Positions 9,901 to 18,512 of a stretch of 60,825 nucleotides of DNA are shown here, one piece after another (position 1 is the stretch's first letter; every line of letters starts with the position of its first letter). Made by a program: the position numbers and the translations under genes. The notes beneath the pieces were generated by a model. It made no database searches. It saw only the letters and a program-made list of their open reading frames with translations, and was not told the origin of the DNA. Source of the DNA: an uncultured Alistipes sp. GTDB lineage: Bacteria; Bacteroidota; Bacteroidia; Bacteroidales; Rikenellaceae. The stretch spans positions 1 to 60,825 of the forward strand of contig CALUMM010000009.1 in NCBI GenBank assembly GCA_944321755.1, written 5' to 3'.

Positions 9901-10554
9901 AAGTTCCCCGAAGGCTACGTGCTGAAAGGCCCCGCCGTGTCGTCCTACTCGCTCGACGCTCTCTCCTACGGAAATGCCATCTGGGAGGATGTCAACGGTG
10001 ATGGCCTGATCACCACCGACGACAAGACCATCATCGGCGACGCCTATCCCGACTTCACGGGCGGTTTCTCGACCAGCCTCTCGTGGAAGGGCATCGATTT
10101 CAGCGCCAGCTTCGCCTACTCCTATGGCGGCGAGGTCATCAACTTCCAGGACTACTACCTCTACAACATGGAGGGTTCGGGCAACCAGTATGCCATCGTC
10201 GCCGACCGTTACATCTCCGACGAGCAGCCCGGACGCAACAACGTCCCCATCGCTTCGCGCATCTCGACGCCCAACACGTCGCTCAAACTCTCGTCCTACT
10301 ATGTCGAGGACGCCTCGTTCTTCCGCTGTGCGAACATCACCCTCGGCTATACGCTGCCCAAGCGCTGGATGAACAAGCTCCATATCGCCTCGTGCCGCGT
10401 CTATTTCAGCGGTGACAACCTCTTCACCATCACCCCGTACCGCGGCTACAACCCCGAGGTATCCTACAAGAGCAGTAACCTGATGCCCGGTTTCGACTGG
10501 GGATGCTACCCGCTCTCGCGCATCTATTCGGTCGGACTGAACCTTACCTTCTAA
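6997..10554 (+). CDS. SusC-type TonB-dependent transporter with N-terminal STN signalling domain
   Basis: Outer-membrane importer of 1185 aa. After a signal peptide (cleavage near residue 33, AVAVAQ), an STN domain (about 35-110, ISIDLRNVPVKTFLDEVE) marks it as a transducing receptor that talks to FecR. Then come a carboxypeptidase-regulatory-like domain (about 128-205), the plug (SEVVVVGYTPMRK, then IRVRGVNSLSASSDPLYVIDG) and the beta barrel, ending in a C-terminal aromatic residue (VGLNLTF). The 99-nt leader shows no TAnnTTTG box, as expected if the ECF factor reads it. SusD follows 6 nt later. The downstream phosphodiesterases suggest a phosphodiester ligand. Confidence 0.95.
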   Translation: MKHEGPNLFGCNFLVPKFLVSLVLSLSAAVAVAQTRTISIDLRNVPVKTFLDEVESRSNYTFAYNNAEIDLAAIVSVKAESEDIVAIVDRVLGPQRLKARIEGNRVILAPATNADTAASRAGKAQKGVISGRVTTVAGDPVIGASVIVKETGSGNVTGLDGEYSIAAEPGQTLSFAFLGYNTREVRVGTRTVIDITLEEDNKQISEVVVVGYTPMRKSDFTGSIASVKASELSVTAPTVGQSLVGKVAGVEVHQTSGAPGDGVTIRVRGVNSLSASSDPLYVIDGYPASEDVFINPNDIESIDILKDAASAAIYGSRGASGVVLITTKRGKEGEAAKVSYDFSYGIQQLDHKVKLLDATQFRDLLIDARNNSYRLRATAAGVSWSPYDDNSVRAAKGFSLAEVGIPDMFYDFTTRTPVTPQYNTDWQDELFSNAGIMRHNISVTGGTKAIRYMASVGYMDQDGIIAPSNHNRINARLNLDAQITKRFSVSLSYSMYDAKNRVVQAAGRMINDGVIQSALMYLPNFPVYAENGDYARSAMIAMKNDWGINFPENPLAIAHELDIQEKMSRHNLNANLVYEIIPDLKLSARLGQQWYNYRYFYYRPMSLGRDSAVAYSDALKPYNIARTTSTYDVDRLGEFTLSYKKEFGRHHFDALAGYTLQKKTYDRLGVEATGFADDRIHEVTAHGSEATDIKLYDTRKAAWSMMSFLTRVNYAFDDRYTFTASFRADGSSRFGADSRWGYFPSVSAGWTLSNEPFLKDALDRIVSIRLRASWGKSGNNDIGNYASIAAISTGSYAFGNTPVSTTYEGSFADAALGWETTTQTNLGIDLGFFNGRLNIIGNYYNSISSDILYDYPISSISGATSTKTNLSAAKIRNRGFDLQLDARLLTGKVNWNVSTNISVNRNKVVSMGGLDDIISTSERSVGSHITKEGYPIGSFYGYNAIGIMSKADYANALLDREVYLQNGNKFPEGYVLKGPAVSSYSLDALSYGNAIWEDVNGDGLITTDDKTIIGDAYPDFTGGFSTSLSWKGIDFSASFAYSYGGEVINFQDYYLYNMEGSGNQYAIVADRYISDEQPGRNNVPIASRISTPNTSLKLSSYYVEDASFFRCANITLGYTLPKRWMNKLHIASCRVYFSGDNLFTITPYRGYNPEVSYKSSNLMPGFDWGCYPLSRIYSVGLNLTF

Positions 10555-10560
10555 ACTCGG

Positions 10561-12027
10561 ATGAATATGAAAATCAAACAGATATTTGCAGCTTTGACCG
10601 TCTCGGCGGCGTTGATGTCGTGCAGCTTCCTCGACGAATACGACCCCAACGCCACCACGGCCGGAAACTTCTATGCGTCGGAAGCCGACATCGTGACCTC
10701 GCTCAACGGCGTCTACCAGTCGCTCACGCAGGATTACTACTATCAGTACAACTACTATTTCACCGACGTGCGGGCGCATGTCACCGTGGTGACCGACAGC
10801 GGCGCCAGCAGCGGCATTCCCTACCAGTTCTACAACTATACGCTCACCGAGGAGAACCAGTATGTCTACAACCGCTACACGGAGCTCTTCAAGAGCATCT
10901 CGCGGGCCAATACGCTGCTGAAGCATCTCGACGACGTGAGCTACGCCAACCCCGATTCCCGGAACACCTACGAGGCCGAGGCGCGTTTCGTCCGTGCGCT
11001 GACCTATTTCCATCTGGTGACCGAGTGGGGCGACGTGCCGCTGGTGCTTAAGCGCCTGGAGACCAAGGATGAGGTGGAGGCCAACAACTACCGGCGTCCC
11101 AAGAAGGAGATCTACGGGGCGATCTTCGACGATCTGGATTTCGTGCTCGGGAGTCCGCTGGCCGATTTCCAGCCGGCCTCCGAGTGCGGGCGCGCCAGCA
11201 AGGCCGCAGCCATGGCCCTCTACGGCAAGGTGGCCCTGCAATGCGCCTGCGACGAGGATTTCGCCGCCGACAAGAGCGCCTATCTGGCGACGGCCGTCGA
11301 GAAACTGACCCAGGTATGGGAGATGCGCCCCTTCGGTGAACTCGCCGACATCCCCTACAACCAGCTCTGGGATCTCTCCACGCAGAAATCTTGCCCCGAG
11401 AGCATTTTCCAGATCAACTACGTGCAGGGAAATGCCGACCTGGGATCGATCTGGAACTTCCAGTTCGGGCCCAGCACGACGGGCGTCACCTCCTACAAGA
11501 TCGGTCAGATGCACAACATGACCACCCCGGAGGTTTACGATTCGTTCGATCCGAGCGACGTGCGCCGCGACTATCTGCGGGAGACAACCGTGGCTGGCGT
11601 GACCTATTACCACACGATGAAGTATGCCGACCTGGAGTGCGGCGCCAACGGCTACGGCGGCAACAACTGGATCGTGCTGCGCTATGCCGACGTGGCGCTG
11701 ATGCTGGCCGAGGCCTACTATTGGCAGGGCACGGAAGCGACGGCGAAGAGCTACCTGAACATGGTCCGCAAGCGGGCCGGGCTGGCTGACTGGTCGGGCA
11801 GCGACCTGCGGCAGGGTATCTACGACGAGCGACTCTTCGAATTCATGCAGGAGGGGCTGCGTTGGCAGGACGTGCGCCGCATGTACTCGAACCAGGAACT
11901 GATCGAGCACTATAACGCGCTGAATTCCAACTTCTCGGTCAAGGACCTGCTCCTGCCGATCCCCTACAACGAACGGATCCTCAATCCCGACGGACTCTAT
12001 CAGAATCCGGGTTACAATGTCGATTGA
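10561..12027 (+). CDS. SusD/RagB-family outer-membrane lipoprotein
   Basis: Surface substrate-binding lid of the SusC partner (488 aa). A lipoprotein signal (SAALMSC, Cys about residue 21) is followed by the typical SusD start FLDEYDPNATT. TPR-like helices (SRANTLLKHLDDV, YEAEARFVRALTYFHLVTEWGDVPL) and the conserved end (DERLFEFMQEGLRWQDVRRM, LLLPIPYNERILNP) are present. It is complete and immediately follows susC. What it binds cannot be read from sequence; the neighbours point to phosphodiester-containing molecules. Confidence 0.94.
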   Translation: MNMKIKQIFAALTVSAALMSCSFLDEYDPNATTAGNFYASEADIVTSLNGVYQSLTQDYYYQYNYYFTDVRAHVTVVTDSGASSGIPYQFYNYTLTEENQYVYNRYTELFKSISRANTLLKHLDDVSYANPDSRNTYEAEARFVRALTYFHLVTEWGDVPLVLKRLETKDEVEANNYRRPKKEIYGAIFDDLDFVLGSPLADFQPASECGRASKAAAMALYGKVALQCACDEDFAADKSAYLATAVEKLTQVWEMRPFGELADIPYNQLWDLSTQKSCPESIFQINYVQGNADLGSIWNFQFGPSTTGVTSYKIGQMHNMTTPEVYDSFDPSDVRRDYLRETTVAGVTYYHTMKYADLECGANGYGGNNWIVLRYADVALMLAEAYYWQGTEATAKSYLNMVRKRAGLADWSGSDLRQGIYDERLFEFMQEGLRWQDVRRMYSNQELIEHYNALNSNFSVKDLLLPIPYNERILNPDGLYQNPGYNVD

Positions 12028-12037
12028 CCTGCGGAAC

Positions 12038-13462
12038 ATGGAACGTTTGAAACGAATATTTACGGTTTTCGGTCTGGCCGGGGTGCTGCTCCTCGCCGCC
12101 TGCTCGAAGCAGGCGGGGGACGCCCCGGGACCGGAAACGGGGGCGGAGGCGGCGATCCGCTGGGAACCCGCCTCCCCGACGGTGGATCAACTCGTGAGCT
12201 TCTCGCTCGACGGCGACATCTCGGCGCTCCGCAGCGTGCTGTGGATGTTCGGCGACGGCAAAACCGCCTCGGCGCAGCCCGCGGAGAGTGTGGAACATGC
12301 CTACGCCGCGGCCGGAGAGTATACTGTCAAGGCGGTCGTCACACCCCTCTCCGGGGCGATGCGCGAGTTGTCGTGCACGATTGCCGTGCACGACACGCAG
12401 GCCGGCATGATCGTGAGCAACGATTTCCCCGCCCGGATGGAGGAGGTTCGCTTCTCGCTCAACCGGCTCTCCGACGTGACGGGCGTGACCTGGGACTTCG
12501 GCGACGGAAGCGAGCCCGAAACCACCTCTTCGGCGCAGCAGCAGCTGACGCACAGCTTCGCCAAAGAGGGCTCCTATACGGTTCGGGCCGATGTCGCCTT
12601 CGCCGGCGGCGAGACCCGGACGCTGCAGCGCACGGTCGAGGTCGAGGGCCTTTCGTTGAGCTGGGCCTGCCGGAATTTCGACCGCTCGAAGATGTGGATC
12701 ATGGCCCACCGCGGCAATACGAAGAACGGCTACGAACTGCCCCCGAACTCGATGGCGGCCTTCCGCCGCTGCGTCGAGCTGGGGTGTGTGGAGTTCATCG
12801 AAACCGACGTGCAGATCACCCGTGACGGGGTTGTCATCTGTCTGCATGACAACTATCTGAGCCGCTTCACCGACTACAATGACTACTACTCGGGAAAGGG
12901 CATGGTCTCGGACTTCACCTACGAGGAGCTGGGCCGCTTCCGGCTGAAAACCTCCGACGGAAAGGTCTCCGAGGAGAAGATCCCCACGCTGGAGGAGGCT
13001 CTTACGGAGTTCCGCGGGAAGGTGTGGTTCAATCTCGACAAGTGCATGGAGGGCGACGTCAACATCGAGAAGGTCTACGACGTGGTCAAACGCTGCGGAT
13101 GTCTCGACCGCGTGCAGTTCTACATCTCCGACAACACCGACCGTGCCGACTGGCTCTCCCGGCAGGAGATTCCCGGCATCCTCGCACCGCACGCCAACAA
13201 GGAGTCGGTGCTGACCCTGATGACGGCCTACGAACCGGTCTACATGGTGCAGACCTCCACGGAGTATGTCACCTCCTCCTGGATCGCCGCCATCAATGCC
13301 CGGGCCCTCGCGGTCTCGAACCTGCTCGATGACAACGGACAGAACTTCTACAACGGCAATACGGCGCTGATGGATACCTTCGTCGCGGCCGGTGTGCGCA
13401 TGATCCAGTGCGACTATCCCGCCGAAATGGACGAATACCTCCGCGGCAAAGGAAAACGCTAA
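12038..13462 (+). CDS. Lipoprotein with two PKD domains and a glycerophosphodiester phosphodiesterase domain
   Basis: 474 aa from the ATG at 12038, chosen because it begins a good lipoprotein signal (LLLAAC). An ATG at 12017 would overlap susD by 11 nt. Two PKD-like Ig folds follow (about 40-115 with VLWMFGDGK; about 120-205 with VTWDFGDGS). The C-terminal half is a GDPD domain with the full active-site signature: H224-R225 in MAHRGN, E255 and D257 in ETD, H270 in LHD. Such enzymes split glycerophosphodiesters into glycerol-3-phosphate and an alcohol. Anchoring behind SusC/SusD suggests surface or periplasmic processing. The PKD domains may act as spacers or ligand-binding modules. Confidence 0.9.
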   Translation: MERLKRIFTVFGLAGVLLLAACSKQAGDAPGPETGAEAAIRWEPASPTVDQLVSFSLDGDISALRSVLWMFGDGKTASAQPAESVEHAYAAAGEYTVKAVVTPLSGAMRELSCTIAVHDTQAGMIVSNDFPARMEEVRFSLNRLSDVTGVTWDFGDGSEPETTSSAQQQLTHSFAKEGSYTVRADVAFAGGETRTLQRTVEVEGLSLSWACRNFDRSKMWIMAHRGNTKNGYELPPNSMAAFRRCVELGCVEFIETDVQITRDGVVICLHDNYLSRFTDYNDYYSGKGMVSDFTYEELGRFRLKTSDGKVSEEKIPTLEEALTEFRGKVWFNLDKCMEGDVNIEKVYDVVKRCGCLDRVQFYISDNTDRADWLSRQEIPGILAPHANKESVLTLMTAYEPVYMVQTSTEYVTSSWIAAINARALAVSNLLDDNGQNFYNGNTALMDTFVAAGVRMIQCDYPAEMDEYLRGKGKR

Positions 13463-13487
13463 ACCTTAAAACGACTAAACGAATATC

Positions 13488-15344
13488 ATGAAACGATTCA
13501 TTTCCCTATTGAGCGTCGTGTCGCTCCTCGCGCTGGGCGCCTGTACGAACGGCAGCGACGACGTGAACAACGTATATGATTCGGTCATCACGCCCGATTT
13601 CTCGTTCTCCGGCGGCGAGATCGTGGCCGGTACCACGGCCGTGACCTTCACCAATGTCACGACTGTCGAAGGTACGACCGTTACGGACTATTTCTGGCAC
13701 TTCGGATTCTCCGGCGAGGGCAACTGGTCGGAGGAGGCCCAGCCCGATCCGGTGGTCTACAAGCAGGCCGGCGAGTACACGGTGACCCTCACGGCCTGGG
13801 GTGCCGACGGAAACCGCGCCACCGTCAAGAAGATCGTGACCGTGCTGGCCGACAACGTGCTGCCGACGGCCGACTTCTCCTATACTCCGATGATGGTCAA
13901 TGTCGGCGACGAGGTGACCTTCACCGACAAGTCGTCCGATTCCGACGGCGAGATCGTCTCGCGCAAATGGACCTTCCCCGACGGTTCGACCTCCACAGCC
14001 GCAAGCCCCACCTATACCTTCTCCGCCCAGGGCATGTTCCGCGTGACACTCTCCGTCACCGACGACCGCGGCGGCGAGAGCAGCGTCACCAAGTCGGTCA
14101 ACGTCCGCGAAGGCGACGTCTCGGCCTTTACCGTGCTGTGGAGCCGGGAGGTGGCGTCGGCCGATGCGCTCTGTGCGGCCAATGTCGTCACGGTGAGCGA
14201 CCTGGGATACATCTATGCCGTGACGGGCGACGGGGTGCTCGTGGCGCTGGATGCCGCTGGTGAGCCGGCCTGGGAGTACGATGCCGCCGCGCAGGACAAG
14301 GTCCTCCTGACGAAGGAGATCGCCTATGCGTCGGTAGATGCCGACGGTACGGTCTACTGGGCCGCACACGCCTACGGCGATAAAAATGCCGCACCGACCG
14401 TCTATGCCTTCGAGGGCGCCACGGGTTCGGTCGTCTGGAAGAACCAGACCGCCTATGTCAGCGAAGACCGGATCGCCTACTCCACGCCATGTATCACGCC
14501 GGAGATGCTCGTGGTCGGAAACCGCGGTACGTCGGGTATGCTGCGCCGCTTCGACAAGGCTTCGGGGCGCAACACCGCAACCGTAAAACCCGCAAACGGC
14601 GGTATCAGCGCCGCATCGATCGTGCTCAAAAACGGCGCGGCCGTCTATACGGCGTCGGGAACGCACGGATACGGTCTGATGGTGCCCGACAACCTGTCCG
14701 GCTGGGCGGCCGTCTCCAAAGACAACGGTTTCACGCCGGGAGACATCCTCTCGTCGAACCAGTGCCAGCCGTGCGTCGGTTCCGACAACGTCCTCTATCT
14801 GGCCGGTACGGTCAACGGCAGCGGCACGTGGAACCTCGCCGCCTTCGACTGCACGAACCTGACCGCCACCTCGTCGAAGAATCCCAAGTGGAGCGTAGCT
14901 CTCGACGGCGGCTTCAAGCAGACCGGCGCCTCGTTGAGCGCTGACGGACAGACCCTCTACATCGTGGCCGATGCCGTGACGCCGTCGGTGGTCTACGCCC
15001 TCAATACGTCGAACGGAGCGACCCGCTGGTCCTGGACGCTCGACGCGGAGTGCCACAGCGTCCCGGCCGTCGACAACCTCGGGCAGGTGCATGTCGTCAC
15101 CGCAAACGGAACCTATGTCGTCCTCTCGCCGGAGGGTGAGGTGGTGTACAGCCAAAAACTCGCCGACAGTTTCGAGGGGTCGGTTTCGATCGCCGAGTGG
15201 GGCTACGCCTACGTGCTGGGCAAGGACTCCGCTGCCGGGAAACTCAAAGTCTACGCCGTGGCCCTGCCGGGCGTGACCTCTGCCGCGGATTCCTCCTGGT
15301 CGCAGTACGGCGGCAATGCCCGACACATCAACTACCAGAAGTAA
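13488..15344 (+). CDS. Lipoprotein with PKD domains and a PQQ-like beta-propeller
   Basis: 618-aa predicted lipoprotein (LLALGAC, Cys about 19). Two PKD-like domains (about 35-120; about 125-205 with RKWTFPDGS and FRVTLSVTD) precede a repeat region of about 400 aa with PQQ-propeller features (GVLVALDAAGEPAWEYD, VVYALNTSNGATRWSW, GTYVVLSPEGEVVYS). No catalytic signature is visible. Its position after SusD and between two phosphodiesterases fits a surface binding protein, analogous to surface glycan-binding proteins of glycan loci. This role is inferred from position. Confidence 0.82.
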   Translation: MKRFISLLSVVSLLALGACTNGSDDVNNVYDSVITPDFSFSGGEIVAGTTAVTFTNVTTVEGTTVTDYFWHFGFSGEGNWSEEAQPDPVVYKQAGEYTVTLTAWGADGNRATVKKIVTVLADNVLPTADFSYTPMMVNVGDEVTFTDKSSDSDGEIVSRKWTFPDGSTSTAASPTYTFSAQGMFRVTLSVTDDRGGESSVTKSVNVREGDVSAFTVLWSREVASADALCAANVVTVSDLGYIYAVTGDGVLVALDAAGEPAWEYDAAAQDKVLLTKEIAYASVDADGTVYWAAHAYGDKNAAPTVYAFEGATGSVVWKNQTAYVSEDRIAYSTPCITPEMLVVGNRGTSGMLRRFDKASGRNTATVKPANGGISAASIVLKNGAAVYTASGTHGYGLMVPDNLSGWAAVSKDNGFTPGDILSSNQCQPCVGSDNVLYLAGTVNGSGTWNLAAFDCTNLTATSSKNPKWSVALDGGFKQTGASLSADGQTLYIVADAVTPSVVYALNTSNGATRWSWTLDAECHSVPAVDNLGQVHVVTANGTYVVLSPEGEVVYSQKLADSFEGSVSIAEWGYAYVLGKDSAAGKLKVYAVALPGVTSAADSSWSQYGGNARHINYQK

Positions 15345-15368
15345 CAACCGAAAAATACCGACACTGCA

Positions 15369-17384
15369 ATGAAACGATATCTGTTTTTCTCCCTGTGCGC
15401 GGCCGCCAGCCTTCTGGCGGGCTGCGGCGAGGATTTCCCGACCCGGCTGAACCATCACTATTACGAGGACGATACGCCCCCGGCCCAGCCCGACATCACG
15501 GAGCAGACCGTCAGCCTCGGGACCTACAACCTCTGGATCTCCGACAAGGGTACGGGCGACTACGCCTGGACGAACCGCCGCGACGTGCTCGCACAGTCGA
15601 TCGTCAACAACGGCTGGGACATCTTCGGCTTCCAGGAGGCCAACGCCACGATCCAGTCCGAACTCCCGGCGCTCGTGGCCGGCAAGGGCGGCAACTACGA
15701 GTGGTGGTTTGTCGGGCGCGATTCGCAGGACGGCCGAAGCGGCGAGGCCCTCGGCATCGCCTACAATCCGGAGCGCTTCGCATTGAGCGAGCAGCATTTC
15801 TACTGGCTCTCCGCGACCCCCGACGAGGTGAGCTACGGATGGGACGAGGTGGGGTATCACCGCATCGCCTGCTGCGTCGTCGTGACCGACAAACTCCACG
15901 GCAAGCAGTTCTTCCTGACGGTGACCCACCTGCCGCTGGCCGATCAGGCCCGCTCGGAGGCTGCCAAACTGATCGTCGAACGCGAGCAGATGTACAATAC
16001 GAAGGGAATGCCTTCGGTGCTGGTCGGCGACATGAACGCCACGCCCGACGATGCTGCGTCGAGTACGTTCCGCTCCCACTGGGAGGATGCCCGCGAGGCT
16101 GTGGATGCCCGCTTTGTCAGCGGACCCGTCGGAACCTTCAACGGGCATAAGATCACGGCCGACCTCTCGGTGGAGACCGCACGCCTGGACTACATCTATA
16201 CCCGCGGTCCGCTTGCGTTGAAGTCCTACAAGGTCGACAATTCGGTCTTCGGGAACATCTATCCTTCGGACCACTGTCCGGTGACCATTCAGGCCGATTT
16301 CAACTACGATGCGCCGGAGGCTCCCCAGATCGAGGGCGCCGGAACCGAGGCCGATCCCTGGCAGATCAACTCCTCGGCCGACTGGAATGCCGTCGCCGAG
16401 TCGATCAACGGCGCTGCGGCCGATGCCCGCTATCTCCCGACGCATTACTATGCCCTGACGGCCGACATCGACTTCAAGGATCAGGCTGCCGTGCCCATTT
16501 CGTTCAACACCGAGAGCCTGGTCTATTTCCAGGGGCTGTTCGACGGCCGCGGACATGCGATTCGCAACGTGAAGACCACCGCCTCGGGATCCTCCTTCGG
16601 GCTCTTCGGCGGCAATGAGGGCACGATCCGCAACCTGGTCGTGGAGAACCTCTCGCTCGCGACCGCCTACAAGACCGCCGGAGGCGTCGTCGGAACGAAC
16701 CTCGGCGTGATCGACGGCGTGACCTTCCAGGGTACGATCAACGGTTCGGGCTCGGCCTCCATCCTGGGCTGCATCGCGGGCCAGAACCAGAGCACCGGTG
16801 TGGTGATCAACTGCGGCAACCGCGGCGGGGCGATCGAGGCCGGTGAGGCCACCAAGAGCGAGAACCTCGGCGGAATTGTCGGCCAGGTCTCCGCCGGAGC
16901 CTACATCGTCAACTGTTACAGCTGGATCGAGCGCATCGTTTCGAGCAACAACAACATCGGTGGCATTGTCGGAATCGTCAGCACCGACAGCTTCGTCATC
17001 AACTGCTACTCGACGCTCGACAACGTCACGCAGAACGACTCCTACGCCTCGGCCGTGGGTTACAGCAAGGTGGGCAACATTTGGAACGTCTACGGCAATG
17101 CCGCCTGCCCGTCGGGTAAGGCAAACGAAAACTGGATCGTCGGCAACGATAAGGAAGCCGGTACGGTCTGGAAAAAGAGTGCCGGGGCGCTGTTGAGCCT
17201 TGACGTGATGAAGACGGGCACCGTGACAGTACCCTCGTCCCAAGAGGCGTGTGCGTCGTTCGTCGAGGCGCTGAATGCCGGTGCCGGACTCTATACGGCG
17301 CTGACCGGCGAAACGCTCCCGACCAAACCCGAAACGGCCGTCCGCCGCTGGGCGGCCTCGGAAAGCTATCCGGTCCTGGAATAA
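15369..17384 (+). CDS. Endonuclease/exonuclease/phosphatase-fold lipoprotein with C-terminal GLUG-like repeats
   Basis: 671-aa lipoprotein (SLLAGC). The N-terminal half (about 45-310) has the metal-dependent phosphodiesterase fold: TYNLWISD, GFQEAN, VTHLPL, VGDMNATPDD, LDYIYTRG and the closing SDHCPV. The fold covers sphingomyelinases, inositol phosphatases and nucleases. The C-terminal half (about 325-670) has repeated GGVVGTNLGVIDGV / GGIVGQVSAGAYIVNCYS units like GLUG repeats, probably a beta-helix adhesion or carbohydrate-contact region. In this operon a phosphodiester or phosphomonoester lipid or headgroup is the likeliest substrate, but a nuclease role cannot be excluded. Confidence 0.87.
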   Translation: MKRYLFFSLCAAASLLAGCGEDFPTRLNHHYYEDDTPPAQPDITEQTVSLGTYNLWISDKGTGDYAWTNRRDVLAQSIVNNGWDIFGFQEANATIQSELPALVAGKGGNYEWWFVGRDSQDGRSGEALGIAYNPERFALSEQHFYWLSATPDEVSYGWDEVGYHRIACCVVVTDKLHGKQFFLTVTHLPLADQARSEAAKLIVEREQMYNTKGMPSVLVGDMNATPDDAASSTFRSHWEDAREAVDARFVSGPVGTFNGHKITADLSVETARLDYIYTRGPLALKSYKVDNSVFGNIYPSDHCPVTIQADFNYDAPEAPQIEGAGTEADPWQINSSADWNAVAESINGAAADARYLPTHYYALTADIDFKDQAAVPISFNTESLVYFQGLFDGRGHAIRNVKTTASGSSFGLFGGNEGTIRNLVVENLSLATAYKTAGGVVGTNLGVIDGVTFQGTINGSGSASILGCIAGQNQSTGVVINCGNRGGAIEAGEATKSENLGGIVGQVSAGAYIVNCYSWIERIVSSNNNIGGIVGIVSTDSFVINCYSTLDNVTQNDSYASAVGYSKVGNIWNVYGNAACPSGKANENWIVGNDKEAGTVWKKSAGALLSLDVMKTGTVTVPSSQEACASFVEALNAGAGLYTALTGETLPTKPETAVRRWAASESYPVLE

Positions 17385-17394
17385 ATCGTGGTTT

Positions 17395-17437
17395 CGGCGG
17401 GAAGCCCCTCCGCAAGGCGTGCTTCCCGCCGGTTTTT
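17395..17437 (+). terminator. Terminator or attenuator before the second GDPD gene
   Basis: CGGCGGGAAGC (17395-17405) and GCTTCCCGCCG (17421-17431) form a perfect 11-bp stem with a 15-nt loop, followed by GTTTTT. It ends only about 15 nt before the ATG at 17453, so it would limit read-through from the susCD operon into the next gene. Confidence 0.8.
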
Positions 17438-17452
17438 CAATCCTTTTCAAAA

Positions 17453-18364
17453 ATGAACCGTATTTTGTTTCTGATTGCGGCGGCGCTCTGCTCGTGCGCC
17501 GCACAACCCGATCCGGCATCGCTCCGCACGACCGACCGGATCCTCGCCGAACTCCATGATCCGACCTCGAAAAACGTGCTTGTCGTCTCGCACCGCGGCG
17601 ACTGGCGCAACTGGCCCGAAAACTCGATCGACGCCATCGAGTCGGTGATCGACATGGGAGTCGACATCATGGAACTCGACCTCAAACTGACGCGCGACAG
17701 CGTGCTGGTGCTCTGTCACGACAAGTCGATCGACCGCACGACCAACGGCCACGGACTGGTGTGCGACATCACCTACGATTCGATCTGCCGCTGCGTGCTG
17801 CGGACCGGCCACGGTGTGAAGACCGCGCTGCGTATGCCCACGCTCCGCGAGGCCCTCGAAGTCTGCAAGGACCGCATCGTGGTCAACATCGACCAGGGGT
17901 ATGAATATTACGATCTGGCACTGGCCATTACCGAGGAGCTCGGCATGACCGATCAGGTCCTCATCAAGGGCAAGCGCCCGGCGGAGGTCGTGGCCGCGAA
18001 GTTCGCCGAATACCCGCACAACATGATGTACATGCCGATCGTCGACATCCTCAAACCCCAGGGTCGCGAACTCTTCGAGGCGTACCGCGCCTGCGGGGAG
18101 CAGCCGCTGGCCTACGAGATCTGCTGGGACACGATGACCCCCGAGGTGGAGGCATGTATGCGGCAGGTCGTTGACGGCGGTTCGAAACTCTGGGTCAACT
18201 CGCTCTGGCCGTCGCTCTGCGGCGGGCTGGATGACGACCGGGCCTTCCGCGGCGAAACGGAGGCCGTCTACGGACGCCTGCTCGACCTGGGGGCGACGAT
18301 CATCCAGACCGACCGCCCGGAGTTCCTGATCCGTTATCTCGAATCCAAGGGGCGCCGTCCGTAA
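17453..18364 (+). CDS. Glycerophosphodiester phosphodiesterase family lipoprotein
   Basis: 303-aa GDPD. The ATG at 17453 is chosen because it starts a short lipoprotein signal (LIAAALCSC). Active-site residues are present: H47-R48 in SHRGDW, E74 and D76 in MELDLKLT, and a later LCHDKS histidine. The length is typical of a single-domain GDPD, shorter than the PKD-GDPD at 12038. It follows a terminator, so it may be partly independent of the operon. Its product glycerol-3-phosphate would feed the organophosphate antiporter encoded next. A separate weak coding trace follows its stop codon. Confidence 0.9.
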   Translation: MNRILFLIAAALCSCAAQPDPASLRTTDRILAELHDPTSKNVLVVSHRGDWRNWPENSIDAIESVIDMGVDIMELDLKLTRDSVLVLCHDKSIDRTTNGHGLVCDITYDSICRCVLRTGHGVKTALRMPTLREALEVCKDRIVVNIDQGYEYYDLALAITEELGMTDQVLIKGKRPAEVVAAKFAEYPHNMMYMPIVDILKPQGRELFEAYRACGEQPLAYEICWDTMTPEVEACMRQVVDGGSKLWVNSLWPSLCGGLDDDRAFRGETEAVYGRLLDLGATIIQTDRPEFLIRYLESKGRRP

Positions 18365-18497
18365 CAGGCCCGGAACCTTCAACACCCTGCGCTTCGGCAT
18401 TCAGACCGACGCCTGCCGCTCGGAAGAGCTCGCCGACGGCGAACTCCGTTATCGGGTCCGTACACCGTCGGGCTTTCCCGGTACTGCTTCAACTTGA
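18363..18497 (+). pseudogene. Short coding-like remnant between GDPD and the antiporter gene
   Basis: In the frame starting at 18363, about 44 codons ending at a TGA (18495-18497) show GC-rich third positions like true genes here, including FNTLRFGIQTDAC and DGELRYRVRTPSG. There is no start codon in the intergenic part and no domain is recognised. It may be the tail of a lost gene or chance; it is in a different frame from the GDPD. Confidence 0.25.
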
Positions 18498-18512
18498 ATT
18501 TTTGAAATAATC

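Noticed and set aside
12017-12037. Start of the PKD-GDPD gene at 12017
   Set aside because: It would add seven residues ahead of the lipoprotein signal and overlap susD; ATG 12038 gives a standard signal.
8059-12039. Long antisense frame of over 1300 codons opposite SusC/SusD
   Set aside because: It is a shadow of GC-rich codons on the plus strand; the plus-strand products have clear SusC and SusD features. The same applies to 13506-17519 and other long minus frames.
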